Shown: positions 1 through 9,800 of the stretch, in pieces
Numbering within the stretch: the stretch's first letter is position 1
Layout: every line of letters starts with the position of its first letter
Program-made: the position numbers and the translations under genes
Origin: Desmodesmus armatus
Taxonomy: Eukaryota > Chlorophyta > Chlorophyceae > Sphaeropleales > Scenedesmaceae
Assembly: GCA_007449985.2 (NCBI GenBank)
Contig: VIIQ02000042.1
Location: 62,001-126,000, forward strand
Direction: 5' to 3'
Length of the DNA: 64,000 nucleotides
Notes under the pieces: model-generated
What the model saw: the letters and a program-made list of their open reading frames with translations, nothing else
Databases searched by the model: none
Told to the model about the DNA's origin: nothing

Positions 1-343
1 ATCCACCCCCAACATTCCAAAAGATTAAGAACCACCAATAAATACTTAATAAGAAACCTAAACTTCCATAAAAACACATTAATAAACCTTGTGGAAAAAA
101 GTTGATATCATTTCCACCATTTTGTGAATTCAAAATATTGAAAAAACTGAAAAGAAATTCAGATCCATTTTCATTATTGAAATTGATATTTCCACTTGAA
201 GGAAGAAGTGTTCGAAAATAACTTGAAATCCCTGTAAAGAAAAAACCAAAAGATCCAACACATATAACAGTTGCCCACCAATAATTACTGAATCTTCGTT
301 CACCTACGATAAAATAACGACGAATAAAATTTTCTTTATTCAT
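1..343 (-). CDS. ycf4: Ycf4, photosystem I assembly protein (partial, C-terminus outside window)
   Basis: Ycf4 is a thylakoid membrane protein that helps assemble photosystem I. My own translation from the ATG at 341-343 begins MNKENFIRRYFIVGERR and continues with a SNYWW motif, two hydrophobic stretches and the conserved INFFPQGLLMCFYGSLG block, all typical of the family's two N-terminal membrane segments. About 26 extra residues, rich in Asn, Ser and Phe, lie between the LPSSG and INFFPQG blocks, where land-plant Ycf4 is shorter. The gene runs off the left edge after about 114 codons. It lies 271 bases downstream of rps9 on the same strand; rps9-ycf4 is also a neighbour pair in Chlamydomonas, which supports co-transcription. 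The family assignment is firm; the rest of the protein is not visible. Confidence 0.93.
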   Translation of the reverse strand, partial: MNKENFIRRYFIVGERRFSNYWWATVICVGSFGFFFTGISSYFRTLLPSSGNINFNNENGSEFLFSFFNILNSQNGGNDINFFPQGLLMCFYGSLGFLLSIYWWFLIFWNVGGG

Positions 344-614
344 AAAAAAGAATTTTGAAATTTTGAAAATTTGAATATTTTCTGAAAAAAGATTTTTTTC
401 ACTCTTTTTTGACTTTTATTTTGTACAAATTTATTACAAAAAAGAAGAAAAAGAAAATTTCAAAGAAGAAAGAAAAAATCCATTCCATTGAAATTTAGAG
501 AATTCATTTTCTTGACATGTTTAAGTCATCTCATAAAACTTTTCTTTTTCTGGACTTAGTAAAAAGGGCAGAAAAAGAAAAATTTTTATTCAAAACAACA
601 AAATACAGAAACTT

Positions 615-1076
615 TTAACGTTTATGGTATTGTGATGCTTTGCGGGCTTTTTTTAAACCATATTTTCTACGCTCTTTAACACGAGCATCTACAGTTAAAC
701 ATCCCTTATCTTTTAATGATTTTTTAAGGAAAGGTAAATTTTCTTCACTAATATTTTCAATTTGGCAAATTGCACGTGCAATTCCTAATTTAATTGCTTC
801 TGCTTGACCAATTAATCCCCCTCCTTGCACTTTTACAATTGTATCAATTTGAAGAGATGAAGCCTCTGCTCCACTCACTTGAGAACCTTCATTTTCAAAC
901 ACTTGAAAAGGTTCTTTTAATGCTAATAAAGAACATGAATTATTGTTTAAATAAAGAGATGCTGGTTTATTATTAATTTGAAAGTCACCTGTTCCGCGAA
1001 CAAGTTGAACTTGTGCTACTGCTTCTTTTCTTCTTCCAACTGCAGTTGCTAAAATTTCTTTTTTTTCTGAGTGCAT
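615..1076 (-). CDS. rps9: Small ribosomal subunit protein uS9
   Basis: Protein S9 of the plastid 30S ribosomal subunit; its basic tail reaches the decoding centre near the P-site tRNA. The 153-residue product has the family signature [10 protein letters not shown] near the N-terminus, the [18 protein letters not shown] core, and the conserved ending [21 protein letters not shown] with its terminal Lys-Arg. About 12 to 15 residues in the middle (around [13 protein letters not shown]) look like a small lineage insertion. The ATG at 1074-1076 is the only plausible start and has no Shine-Dalgarno site before it. Between psbE and ycf4 on the same strand, the order recalls the psbE-rps9-ycf4 string of Chlamydomonas. 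Confidence 0.96.
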   Translation of the reverse strand: MHSEKKEILATAVGRRKEAVAQVQLVRGTGDFQINNKPASLYLNNNSCSLLALKEPFQVFENEGSQVSGAEASSLQIDTIVKVQGGGLIGQAEAIKLGIARAICQIENISEENLPFLKKSLKDKGCLTVDARVKERRKYGLKKARKASQYHKR

Positions 1077-1177
1077 AGCTTGTAACTTGAAAAATCTCTT
1101 TTTTGTTTTATTTCATTTTAAAACATTTTATTTTTATTTTGTACTTTTTTTTTCCTAATAACCAAACAGAATTATTT

Positions 1178-1262
1178 CTACCCTGACCCCGCCGCCTGCT
1201 TCGCCGGCGGAGCGCAGCAAAGCAGTCCGGGGTGTGGAGGTGGATAACGGTGCAAAAAGGAG
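1178..1262. repeat. GC-rich dispersed repeat island upstream of rps9
   Basis: A short GC-rich patch in A+T-rich DNA. It contains GCCGCCTGCTTCGCCGGCGG, which can fold on itself, followed by GAGCGCAGCAAAGCAG and a CGGTGCAAA end. The same words recur in almost every larger spacer of this window, so this is one copy of the family. No reading frame of note crosses it. Confidence 0.8.
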
Positions 1263-1646
1263 CAAATGTTTGAATGACCTCAGTCACTTTTTTTTATTGT
1301 TGTTTGGATTGAGAAAGAAGTTTGTGTCAAAAAAATCTCACTTTTTGTTTCAATAAATGTATTGATAACAAAGTGAAAAAGAAATTGTTTGTTTTCTTTA
1401 TTTAAATTGAACAAACTGACAAAAAGTCTAAGAAAAAGAGAAATCTCCTTATTGTTAAAAAACGAAAAAATTTTTTTTTCGTATTTCAGTGAAGCCAGCA
1501 TACAAAGCCACTTTGAAAAATTATGATATTTATGAAGGAACTACCTTCTCTAGCGGTTGTATGAGGTTCACATTCTGTTGCCTGGGCAAAAGAGGAGAAA
1601 TTTTTTGTAATACTTTCATTATTTTTATTTTCAATTGAGAATAGTG
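1263..1646. other. Spacer between psbE and rps9, no gene recognised
   Basis: Mostly A+T-rich. A 73-codon minus-strand frame at 1280-1501 has low-complexity Phe/Lys/Asn composition and no family resemblance, so I do not call it. At about 1532-1600 there is a more balanced patch with a GAAGG-AACTA-CCTTC hairpin followed by CTCTAGCGGTTGTATGAGG. It looks structured but matches no RNA family that I can confirm; it may be a remnant of an intron or another RNA. Confidence 0.4.
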
Positions 1647-1694
1647 AAAACAAATTTGTTTTTTCTTTTGAAACTGAAAAAACAAATTTGTTTT
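1647..1694 (-). terminator. Inverted repeat at psbE 3' end
   Basis: Two perfectly complementary 19-base arms (1647-1665 and 1676-1694) lie 10 bases past the psbE stop codon. Plastid genes commonly end in such stem-loops, which stabilise the mRNA 3' end more than they stop transcription. Position and symmetry are seen directly; the role is inferred. Confidence 0.7.
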
Positions 1695-1704
1695 AAAAAA
1701 ATTT

Positions 1705-1950
1705 TTATTGAGATAATTTTTTTACTTGGTCTAAAGCATTGAAACGATCTGTAACTAAAGGAGCATCTTGACGATCTTCTGTGAAATATTCATTTGGACG
1801 AGGACTTCCAAATACGTCATATGCTAAACCTGTACTTACAAAAAGCCAACCAGCAATGAATAAAGCTGGAATAGTAATACTGTGAATTACCCAATAACGA
1901 ATACTTGTTAAAATGTCTGAAAACGGACGTTCTACTGGTTTTCCTGCCAT
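1705..1950 (-). CDS. psbE: Cytochrome b559 alpha subunit of photosystem II
   Basis: Alpha subunit of cytochrome b559, which binds a haem together with PsbF inside the photosystem II core. The 81-residue product is the usual family length. The single membrane helix (about residues 19-42) contains the haem-ligand His in [19 protein letters not shown], preceded by the conserved [10 protein letters not shown]. The lumenal tail carries the conserved [23 protein letters not shown]. The ATG at 1948-1950 has no Shine-Dalgarno site. psbF and psbL are at the far right of the window, so the psbE-psbF-psbL-psbJ operon of land plants is broken here, as it is in Chlamydomonas. Confidence 0.98.
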   Translation of the reverse strand: MAGKPVERPFSDILTSIRYWVIHSITIPALFIAGWLFVSTGLAYDVFGSPRPNEYFTEDRQDAPLVTDRFNALDQVKKLSQ

Positions 1951-2272
1951 AAAATTTTTTGTACTACTTTTGTAGAAAATATTTTAACTTTTTGTGTGCT
2001 AAACCATATTAAAATATTTTGTCTTTTTATTTATCAAAAACCCAAAAATTTTCTCTTTTTAAGCTTTTCTTTATGTGACGTTTTTATAAATTTTAGAAAA
2101 ACTTTTTTATTCAAAAAATTTTTCTCTTTCTTTTTATTTTTGAAACAAAAATAAAAAGTGACTTTCAATAAAAGTCTGTGAATTTGAAAAAAAGAAAAGA
2201 ATTTCATTTTTCAAATCTTATTTCCTGTGGAGAAAATTGTAAATAATATCTTATCCTTTTTTCAGGTCGCAC
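1951..2272 (-). other. 5' half of split group II intron 1 of psaA
   Basis: Immediately after psaA exon 1 the minus strand reads GTGCGACC, which fits the GUGYG 5' end of group II introns. No psaA exon 2 or exon 3 and no domain V/VI-like end occurs before psbE starts 322 bases further on, so the intron must be completed by a separate transcript. In Chlamydomonas the matching intron is assembled in three pieces with the tscA RNA; whether a tscA-like RNA exists here cannot be seen. The 3' limit of this half is not known and is given here as the psbE start. Confidence 0.75.
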
Positions 2273-2361
2273 GCCCATCTTTCAAAACTTGTTTCTACAG
2301 GGTTACGATCAACTGCAATTTTGACTTTTTTAGCTTCGCGTTCTGGTGAACTAATTGTCAT
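2273..2361 (-). CDS. psaA: PsaA exon 1 (trans-spliced), photosystem I P700 apoprotein A1
   Basis: PsaA is one of the two large reaction-centre proteins of photosystem I. This exon encodes only the first 29 codons plus two bases: [20 protein letters not shown] followed by PVETSFERW and the first two bases of an Ala codon. That matches the family N-terminus almost residue for residue. The frame then runs into GTGCGACC and a stop, so the coding part ends at the group II intron boundary. The frame is open 41 codons upstream of the chosen ATG, but those codons are low-complexity and the family starts at MTIS. The remaining psaA exons are outside this window. The exon follows rps8, as in Chlamydomonas. 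Product and trans-splicing are strongly supported; the exact splice point is inferred from consensus. Confidence 0.93.
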
Positions 2362-3014
2362 AAAAAAGAGTTTTTTATTTTCTTTTTTTTGAAAAACATA
2401 CTTTTTTTGCAATGAAAATTTTTTCATAGCTTCGCTTTTTGTTTTAAAAAGATAATTTTTTTTACAAAAAAAGTTGTTTTTCACATAAATAAATCTTTTC
2501 TCAAAAAATTGAAAAATGAGAAGTCATTCTTTTTTTTTGGTGCTTTTCTGCTTTCATCCACTGAATAAAATGCAGTTCTCTGCTTTGTAGACCGCCTAGG
2601 CAAAGCCCAGGCTCTATGGGAGAAAGCACAACTTGACTATTTCAAAAAAAATATCTTTTTCTTTTGATTGAAAGAAAAAGAGAATTGAAATATATTTTCT
2701 AATAGAAAATTTGAAAATATTTTTTTTTATTTTAAGAATTATAAAAAAATATTTTTTTTTTTCAAGCAAACTTGTTTTATTTTATAAGAAATTGAAAAAA
2801 ATAAAAAGAAAGTTTTTATTATTTCAAAAAAAAACTTTCTTTTTATTTTTTCAAAATTGAAAATACATTTTAAAAAAGGAACAAAAAGCACAATTTGTTT
2901 TTTACATAAAAAGCCTTTGCTTTTATTTTTGTCCCTTTTTCTATTGTAGAAAATTTGACTTTTTTTTACAAAAGAGAAATCTATTTTTCACAAAAAACAA
3001 AAAAAAATTCAAAT
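2362..3014. other. Spacer rps8-psaA exon 1, with a short repeat island
   Basis: About 650 bases, nearly all A/T homopolymer runs. A GC-rich patch at 2568-2625 contains CCGCCTAGGCAAAGCCCAGG, a member of the dispersed repeat family. No coding frame with recognisable content lies on either strand. This stretch should hold the psaA exon 1 promoter or leader if exon 1 is transcribed separately; I cannot point to a convincing promoter. Confidence 0.5.
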
Positions 3015-3425
3015 TTACCATACTGAACATAAAATTTCTCCACCAACCCCTAAAGAGCGAGCTTCACGATCTGTTAAGATTCCAGTTGATGTTGAAAGAA
3101 TTACAATTCCAGCTCCTCCTAAAACTCGAGGAATATCTTGAGTTTTTGTATAAATGCGAAGTCCTGGTTTACTAATTCTTTTTAAATTTGTAATACAAGA
3201 TTCTTTTGTTTTTGCATTGAATGTTTTTTTTGAACGATATTTTAACTTTAAAACAAGCATTTGAAAATCTGAATCAAAAACAACACTTTGAATAAAACCT
3301 TCTTTTTCTAAAATTTGTGAAATTTTTTGATTCATTTTTGTAAAAGGAATCATAACAGTGGATTTTTTTACCATACATGCATTACGAATGCGTGTTAACA
3401 TATCACTAATAGTATCATTTACCAT
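3015..3425 (-). CDS. rps8: Small ribosomal subunit protein uS8
   Basis: Primary 16S rRNA-binding protein of the 30S subunit, needed to fold the central domain. The 136-residue product has the signature start [17 protein letters not shown] and the C-terminal block [26 protein letters not shown], both diagnostic. The middle has the expected [13 protein letters not shown] strand pattern. Length is normal for the family. It follows rpl5 in the conserved plastid S10/spc-type cluster but is separated from it by about 760 bases holding a repeat island, so the cluster has been loosened here. The ATG at 3423-3425 is preceded by AAAGCGGATGAA rather than a clear Shine-Dalgarno site. Confidence 0.97.
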   Translation of the reverse strand: MVNDTISDMLTRIRNACMVKKSTVMIPFTKMNQKISQILEKEGFIQSVVFDSDFQMLVLKLKYRSKKTFNAKTKESCITNLKRISKPGLRIYTKTQDIPRVLGGAGIVILSTSTGILTDREARSLGVGGEILCSVW

Positions 3426-3969
3426 AAAAATTCATCCGCTTTGCGGGAAAAAAATTTTTTATTATTCATTTTGAAAGAATTTATAAAATTCTTAAAAAAA
3501 TAAACGTTACTTTTTTCAAAAACTTTTGAAATTTTTGTTTTTTCTGTGTTTCACAGAAAGTGAATAGAAAAAACAAAAGAACGTTTTGTTTTTATTTTTT
3601 CATAAAGCAGAAAAAATTGTACAATTGAAATCAAAGACTCTGCTTTTTTGAATTTGTGAAGTCTCAAAAACCAGAGGAAATCCTTTTGCAAAGGAGAAGC
3701 TTTTATTTTGCTTGTTTTCCAATGCTTTTTAGAAACCCTTTCATAAAATTGCTTAAAACCATGGAAAAATTCTTTTTCCTATTCTGATAAACAGAGGTGG
3801 GCTTTGTTTTGCAATAAAAAATTGAAAATGCTTTCTGAAAAAGAGCACAAAATTTTTTTCCATTTGCTCCTCTCTCTTCTTCAGTTTAGAACAGAACCAA
3901 ACAAAAGAGAAAGCAGCAGATTCAATTGTAATTGTATGAAACAAAAAATTGAGAAGAAAAAAATTTTGA
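3426..3969. other. A+T-rich part of the rpl5-rps8 spacer
   Basis: I see no gene. Short frames on both strands at 3753-4094 overlap each other and are rich in Phe, Lys and repeat-derived residues, so they are not convincing. In most plastid clusters rpl5 and rps8 nearly touch, so the insertion itself is the notable point. Confidence 0.5.
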
Positions 3970-4165
3970 CCTTCGCTGCACCTTTGCCAAGGCATAGCTT
4001 TCTGATACGCAGATTGCCGGGGTCAGGGGCTATGCCCGCTGGCGGCGCAAAGCAGAGCCTAAGCCGGCGCAAAGCAGAGCCTTGGTTTGCATAGCAAAGG
4101 TGCAGTCTGCCTGGTCATAGCCTAGGCGATGCGGAGGGTCTACTTCCAGACAAACCGAGGCGGAG
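3970..4165. repeat. GC-rich repeat island between rpl5 and rps8
   Basis: About 200 bases of dense repeat words: CTTTGCCAAGGCATAGC, GCTGGCGGCGCAAAGCAGAGCC and GCCGGCGCAAAGCAGAGCC (two near-identical units in tandem at about 4039-4082), plus AGCCTAGGCGATGCGGAGG. Base composition differs sharply from both flanks. The motifs are shared with the islands near cemA, trnT and rpoB. Confidence 0.85.
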
Positions 4166-4183
4166 AGAAAGAAAAAGCAAAAA

Positions 4184-4726
4184 TTAAGCTTTAAAAGGTA
4201 AACCAAACTCTTTTAAAAGAGCTAATCCTTCTTCTTGAGTTTTTGCTGTTGTAACAATACTTACGTCCATACCACGAATTTGATCAATTTTATCATATTC
4301 AATTTCTGGAAACATTAATTGTTCTTCTAATCCAAGACTATAGTTTCCATTTTTATCAAAACTTTTTGGATTAATACCCTGAAAATCACGTACACGTGGT
4401 AAAGCTAAATGAATTAAACGATCTAAAAAGCCATACATACGATCACCACGTAATGTAACAGTAACTCCAACAGGCATTTGTTCACGAATTTTAAACCCAG
4501 CAATTGATTTTTTTGAACGAGTTACAACACCTTTTTGTCCAGAAATAAGACTTAATTCTTTTAAAAAAGTTTCTAAAACTTTTGTATTTTGAGAAGCATC
4601 ACCAATTCCTCGATTGATTACAATTTTTTTTAAAGCAGGAGCTTCATGAATATTTTTATATTGAAATTCTTTTGAAATTTTTGGAAGAATTTTTTCAGTG
4701 TATAAAATTTTTAATCTTTGTGTCAT
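4184..4726 (-). CDS. rpl5: Large ribosomal subunit protein uL5
   Basis: Protein L5 of the 50S subunit, which binds 5S rRNA in the central protuberance. The 180-residue product matches the bacterial length of about 180. It shows the family motifs [47 protein letters not shown] and the C-terminal [17 protein letters not shown]. The start [17 protein letters not shown] is the normal N-terminus. It lies between rpl14 and rps8 on the same strand, as in other plastid and bacterial spc-type clusters. No Shine-Dalgarno site precedes the ATG; the leader is TTGTTTTTTATATG. Confidence 0.97.
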   Translation of the reverse strand: MTQRLKILYTEKILPKISKEFQYKNIHEAPALKKIVINRGIGDASQNTKVLETFLKELSLISGQKGVVTRSKKSIAGFKIREQMPVGVTVTLRGDRMYGFLDRLIHLALPRVRDFQGINPKSFDKNGNYSLGLEEQLMFPEIEYDKIDQIRGMDVSIVTTAKTQEEGLALLKEFGLPFKA

Positions 4727-4942
4727 ATAAAAAACAATATATTAAAGAAATAAACAAGACTGATAAAAATTTCAAAAAAAACAATTTTCTCATTTTTCAT
4801 TTTGACAAAGTTCAAAAAAACAGAAAAACACAAAAAAAGAAAAAACTGAAAATTTTGAATTTTTTATAAAAAGGAAAACTTTCTTCTGCGCTCCTCCGCT
4901 TTGCAGAAGAGAAAAAAGTAACAAAAACAAAAAACAAAGGAC

Positions 4943-5308
4943 CTATAAAACTTCTGGAGCAAGAGAAACAATTTTTGAAAAGTTTTTATCACGTAGTTCA
5001 CGAGCAATTGGTCCAAAAACACGTGTTCCACGAGGATTTCCTTCTTTATTGATAACTACAGCAGCATTTTCATCAAAACGAATCATCATTCCATTTTCAC
5101 GACGAATACCTTTTTTTGTTCTTACTACAACAGCACGAACAACATCTGATTTTTTTAATGGCATGTTTGGTAATGCATCTTTTACAACTGCAATAATAAC
5201 ATCTCCAATTGTAGCAGTTTTACGTCTACCACCAAGAACACGAATACACATTAATTTACGAGCTCCACTGTTGTCAGCAACATTTAAATATGATAAAGTT
5301 TGAATCAT
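4943..5308 (-). CDS. rpl14: Large ribosomal subunit protein uL14
   Basis: Protein L14 of the 50S subunit, placed at the interface with the small subunit. The 121-residue product is full length, begins [20 protein letters not shown] and holds the family signature [33 protein letters not shown] and [11 protein letters not shown]. It sits between rpl16 and rpl5. There is no Shine-Dalgarno site before the ATG; the upstream 30 bases are nearly all A and T. Confidence 0.98.
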   Translation of the reverse strand: MIQTLSYLNVADNSGARKLMCIRVLGGRRKTATIGDVIIAVVKDALPNMPLKKSDVVRAVVVRTKKGIRRENGMMIRFDENAAVVINKEGNPRGTRVFGPIARELRDKNFSKIVSLAPEVL

Positions 5309-5447
5309 AAAATTGAAATTTTTTTTTTATTTTATTTTCATCAAAAAAAGGAAACATAAATTTTTTTATTTATGTTTCGAAAACATATTTTTTCATATTA
5401 AAAATTGAATAAAAAAATGTTTTTTTTTGCACTGAACTTGTGCAATA

Positions 5448-5668
5448 GAAAGGAATGAGGGGCAAAACTCTCCCCCTTAGGGTATGTACTATAACGCTCT
5501 GCAGCCTGGGCTACGGTTTACGCCTCACACTGCCCAAGGGAAAGCCTAGACGGAGGGCTATGCCCTTCGCCTCGATTTGCAAAACAAAGGAGCGGAGGGA
5601 GGCAAAGCTCTTACCCTGGCAAGGGGGAGGGGCAACTCGATTGACAGAGAGCCAAAGGAGCGAAGAAA
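5448..5668. repeat. GC-rich repeat island between rpl16 and rpl14
   Basis: About 220 bases containing CTTAGGGTATG, CAGCCTGGGCTACGG, GCCTAGACGGAGGGCTATGCCC and CGATTTGCAAAACAAAGGAGCG. The last phrase, a CTCGATTTGCAAAGCAAAGGAGCG-like unit, recurs nearly exactly at 15630-15655 and 15796-15822. A frame of 72 codons crosses it, but it only reflects the lack of stop codons in this GC-rich sequence. Confidence 0.8.
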
Positions 5669-5708
5669 TGTAACAGAAGAACTCTTTAAAAGTAGAAATT
5701 TCTGATTA

Positions 5709-6125
5709 TTATTGTGGTTGTACAGCTTTTACAAATTTTGTTTGAATAGGCATTTTATATGCAGCTGTTTTTAATGCTTGTTTTGCTACATTTTCTGGCA
5801 CACCTTGAATTTCATAAATAATTTTACCAGGATGCACTACTGCTACCCAATATTCTGGAAATCCTTTTCCTGACCCCATACGTGTTCCAGCAGGACGCAT
5901 TGTAATGGCTTTATCTGGAAAAATACGAATCCATAATTTTCCAGTTCTTCGAACATATCGTGTTAATACACGTCGACCAGATTCAATTTGACGCGAAGTG
6001 ATCCAACATGGTTCTAAAGCTTGAAGACCATATTCTCCAAAAGCAATTTTTGTTCCACGAGAAGCTTTTCCTTTTAAATTTCCTCTATGAGGACGACGAA
6101 ATTTTGTTCTTTTTGGACTTAACAT
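5709..6125 (-). CDS. rpl16: Large ribosomal subunit protein uL16
   Basis: Protein L16 of the 50S subunit, near the A-site tRNA and needed for peptidyl transferase assembly. The 138-residue product starts [20 protein letters not shown] and carries the diagnostic [25 protein letters not shown] and [18 protein letters not shown] segments. Unlike land-plant rpl16 there is no intron after the third codon. It is the first visible gene of the ribosomal protein cluster; rps3 is more than 40 kb away at 50.8-53.0 kb, so the usual rps3-rpl16 linkage is broken. Confidence 0.98.
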   Translation of the reverse strand: MLSPKRTKFRRPHRGNLKGKASRGTKIAFGEYGLQALEPCWITSRQIESGRRVLTRYVRRTGKLWIRIFPDKAITMRPAGTRMGSGKGFPEYWVAVVHPGKIIYEIQGVPENVAKQALKTAAYKMPIQTKFVKAVQPQ

Positions 6126-6410
6126 AAAAAATAGAAAGAAAGAATTTCAAAAATCTCATTTTTCTTTTTGTTTATAAATTCAGATATCTGCAAAGTAGAA
6201 AGTTTTTCTTTTTTTTGCAAAAGAAATGTTGCTTTATTGATATGAAATAAAGAAAAAATTTGTTATTTTTGAAGAAAAAAAAATGAAAAAGAAGACACTC
6301 CTTTTGCCTAAATTAAATAATTTTTTTTTCTTTTTTTCCAGGCACATTTATACACAAGGAAAAAAGGAAAATTTTTTGCTGATTTAGGTTCAAACAACTT
6401 CGTTTTAAAT

Positions 6411-6482
6411 AGGCGGCACCCGGATTCGAACTGGGGAATAAAGGATTTGCAATCCTCTGCCTTACCACTTGGCTATGCCGCC
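6411..6482 (-). tRNA. trnC-GCA: tRNA-Cys (GCA)
   Basis: A 72-base cloverleaf. The acceptor stem GGCGGCA pairs with TGCCGCC, followed by discriminator U, as expected for Cys tRNAs. The anticodon loop TTGCAAA gives GCA, and the T arm reads CCCAG-TTCGAAT-CCGGG. No CCA is encoded. It lies between rpl16 and ycf1 on the same strand. Confidence 0.97.
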
Positions 6483-6508
6483 GTTTTTTCAAAAGTGAAA
6501 AAAAAAAA

Positions 6509-6688
6509 TTTCTAAAATGCAAACAAAAAAGTCTTTTTTATGTGTTTGCATTTTAGAAAAATAAATAAAATTTGTTTCTTTATTTATTTTAACAAAAAAG
6601 AAAAAAAATCTATTCCTATTTTTAGAAGATTTTGAACTTTTGAACTTTGAATTCTTCAAATTTTTGAACCCAAAGTTCAAAAGTTCAA
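6509..6688 (-). other. Two perfect stem-loops between ycf1 and trnC
   Basis: Arms 6509-6525 and 6543-6559 (17 bp) and arms 6632-6649 and 6671-6688 (18 bp) are perfect inverted repeats in the ycf1-trnC spacer. On the minus strand they lie downstream of ycf1 and upstream of trnC. They may shape mRNA 3' ends or tRNA leader processing. The spacer holds no credible gene; a 90-codon minus frame over it is Phe/Lys/Ser low-complexity sequence. Confidence 0.6.
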
Positions 6689-6751
6689 GAGTTTCAGTGC
6701 TTTTGAAACAAAAGCAACAAAAATTATGGTACAGGTGAATAGAGAATTTTT

Positions 6752-6789
6752 TTTTTCTCAACTTTTTTTGAAAAAAAGCTGAGAAAAAA
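6752..6789 (-). terminator. Inverted repeat at ycf1 3' end
   Basis: TTTTTTCTCA (6752-6761) pairs perfectly with TGAGAAAAAA (6780-6789), about 20 bases past the ycf1 stop. The stem is short and A/T-rich, so this is a weaker candidate than the others. Confidence 0.45.
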
Positions 6790-6809
6790 GAAAAAAGTTA
6801 AGAAATGTT

Positions 6810-9800
6810 TTAATTCATAGATTTTTCAATTCTTTTCTTTAAAACTTTTAAGTTATGTTTTTCAAAAAGATATCTTTTTGGTTGAATCTGCCATTCTTGA
6901 AGAGTTCGACGATTTTTCTTACGAATTTTTCTTGTAGAAGTTTGTGAATTTTCAGATTCAAGAAGATTTTCATTTTTATTTAAAGGAGTTGTTGCTGATT
7001 TTAATGGTGAAGCTTTTACAGATTCTAAACGTAAATAATCACCAGGCCAAACAAAACCACCAGCTCGAGGACGAGATCTCCAAACAGGTCGATAAACTTG
7101 TCTTTGAACTCTTCTTCTTAATTGGCGAACTCGAATATTTTCATTTGGTTGTTTTGAATCTTGAATTTTACGTCTTTGTTTTGAACCACGACCGCGAAGA
7201 ATACGTTTTTCTTGTCCAGAACGTGCTCCTCCAGTTGCAGAAGAAGGTTGTAAAAAAAGTTTTGAACTTGGACGACTTGTTTCTGTTTCATCAAAAAATC
7301 CTCGAAACTTACGACGACGTGCAAAAAATTGATTTTTTTCTGAAAAGTCACCAAAACGTTTTCTATGATATTTACGACGTGGTTTTGTTCTTTTACGAAG
7401 AGTGAAATCAATCATTTTTGTACGATCTGCAAAAGACATTTCCTGACGAGAATTTTGATTGTCTACAAAATTTGTTCTTAAACGACGTCGAATATAGCGA
7501 TCACGAGGTAAACGAGAACGTTTATAAAAAACATAGATATAATGAACTGGTAAAACTTGTTGAGATAAAGAACCTGAAGGGAACCAAACAGGTGGACGAG
7601 GGTGCTTTTTAAGACGTTTTTGTTTTTTTAGAATTCTTCTGTATTCAAAATTTTTGTCAATTTCTTGTTTTCTTTTTGTAAAACGATTTTTTGGAGAAAG
7701 AGTTTGTTGAGAAATTTTGAAACGAAGATCAGTCTTTGACTGAGAAAGTGGATTTGAATTGTTTTCATTTTCAGAGCCAAAAGAATAAAAATTTTTCACA
7801 AGAATTGGTTTTGTTGTTTGTTTTGAATGTTTGAAAGAAAAATTACGCCAACCAATTGGAGAAAAACCATCCATCCCTAATGCAAAAAATTGATCAGGAT
7901 CATAAGTAGTAAATGGAATTTGCCAATATAAAGTTGTTGCTGCATTCATACCTTGTAAAGGAGACTGTCCAAATTCAATTTTTTCAGCAGAAATTGAAGA
8001 TCCAATGAAAGAGTCTTTTCGTGCTAAAAATCTATTTGTTAGAACAAATTTACGTAAACCATTATCCCAACCTGCATAAAAAGGGAGAGGATTTGTTGCA
8101 ATTAAAAAAGGAGAATTCGATAAATTTTGCATTTTTTGATCATCACTTGAATCAAAACCAAAAATTGAAGTATTTACTTTTTCAAAAATTTGGATATTTC
8201 CATTTTTTTGTTTATTTTCAACATTTGTTTCAACTCTTTCAGCAGGAATAGAAGTGTATTTTTGATTTGTTTTTACAACAGAAGAATTGCTGTTTTTCAA
8301 ATCTTTTTCTGTTTCTACCCCTGTATCTTGTGTATTAAAATGTAAAAGATTTTTTTGAATAAGTTTTTCACGAATTCTTAAAGTTTCTGGAATAGCAAAA
8401 GGTTTATAATCTTTATTTCCAATTTGTAAGAAATCAATATCTCCTTCTCCATTTTGCACTGGAGATTCAATTGTTCCTTGCAGCTGTTGATTTTGAACTT
8501 TCCAATTTCTTTTATTTTTTTGATCACGTTCAAAAATTTCTTTTTCTGAAAGTTCAAATAATTGTTTTTGAATTTGTTTATTTTTTTGAATTTGCCAAGT
8601 TTTTTCAGTTGTTTTTTGGAAATGTGGAAAGAATGTTTTCCACCACCATGTTTGAATTTCTTTTCGTGAGAGAATTCTATAGATTTTTTTGTTATACACT
8701 CGAATTTTTGAAACAGTTGAACGACGTCTTTTTCTTAATTTTCTTCTTTTTTGAGCAAAATTTTGTTTTTTCTTTTTCCAAGCTCTCTGTTTCATTTGAC
8801 GTGTTTTTCTTTGTTTTTCATCACGTTTTAAAAATTTTCCATTTGGTGCTGAATTTCTTTGAGTAATAAATTGAATAAGTTCAACTTTTTTATTCTCACG
8901 CTCTTTTTGTTTTTCATCTACACCCTGATTGAAAGCTGCACTTTGAGTTTTTCCATATTTTTTTAATGATTTAAACTGGCGTTTTAATTTTTCTCGAAGA
9001 GTTCTTTTTTTAATAGGACCACGACCTTTGAATGAGCTATAACGACGAAGACGACTACGTTTTCTTAGAAATTTTTTCTCTGTAATATTGCCTACAATTT
9101 TTGTACTTGCACTACGAAGACCAAAAAAATCAAAACTTTTTTGTTCTCCTGCTAATCCTGATGGGGCATTTTGTCCAATTGCAATATTTGAAGAAGTTCC
9201 TTTTTGTGTTCGATAATTTTCCCAAGAACGTGAAGAATTTGCTGAAATAAAATCATTTAGATTTTTATCTCTTTTTTGACGATTTTCAGTTTTTGAATTT
9301 TTTTGTTCTGACAATGGACTGAAAAAATCACTATTTTCAAAAACAATTTTGTCTGTTTGAGCTTTTTGATTTCTTAATCTTTTTAATGTTTTACGAAGTT
9401 TTTTTCTTTTTAAAAGAATATTTTCACGTTTTTTCCAAAAATCAATATTTTTCTTTTCAAAAATATTTGAATCATTGTTTTTTCTGTCTTTGAAAATTTT
9501 ATTCATCAGACGTTTTACTGGGGAGAATGGAGAAACACTTCCAGCAGAGCTTTCTGAAAAATTCATTGCTTTATTAGGAAGAGAAACAAGAGTTTGTTTT
9601 GTTTTTCCAAAAAGAAATCCAAAAATGGATGGTAAATTTACAAATTTGAATTTTTTCTTTGAATTTGCAAAATTTTCTTGTACTTGGTTTTCAGCTTTCA
9701 GAATTTGAAGTGCTTGTTTTTTCACAACAAAATGAAGATTTTTTGTGAAAACAAAAGATTTATATTTTCCAGGGTCTTGGCCTTTTGCATCCACAACTTT

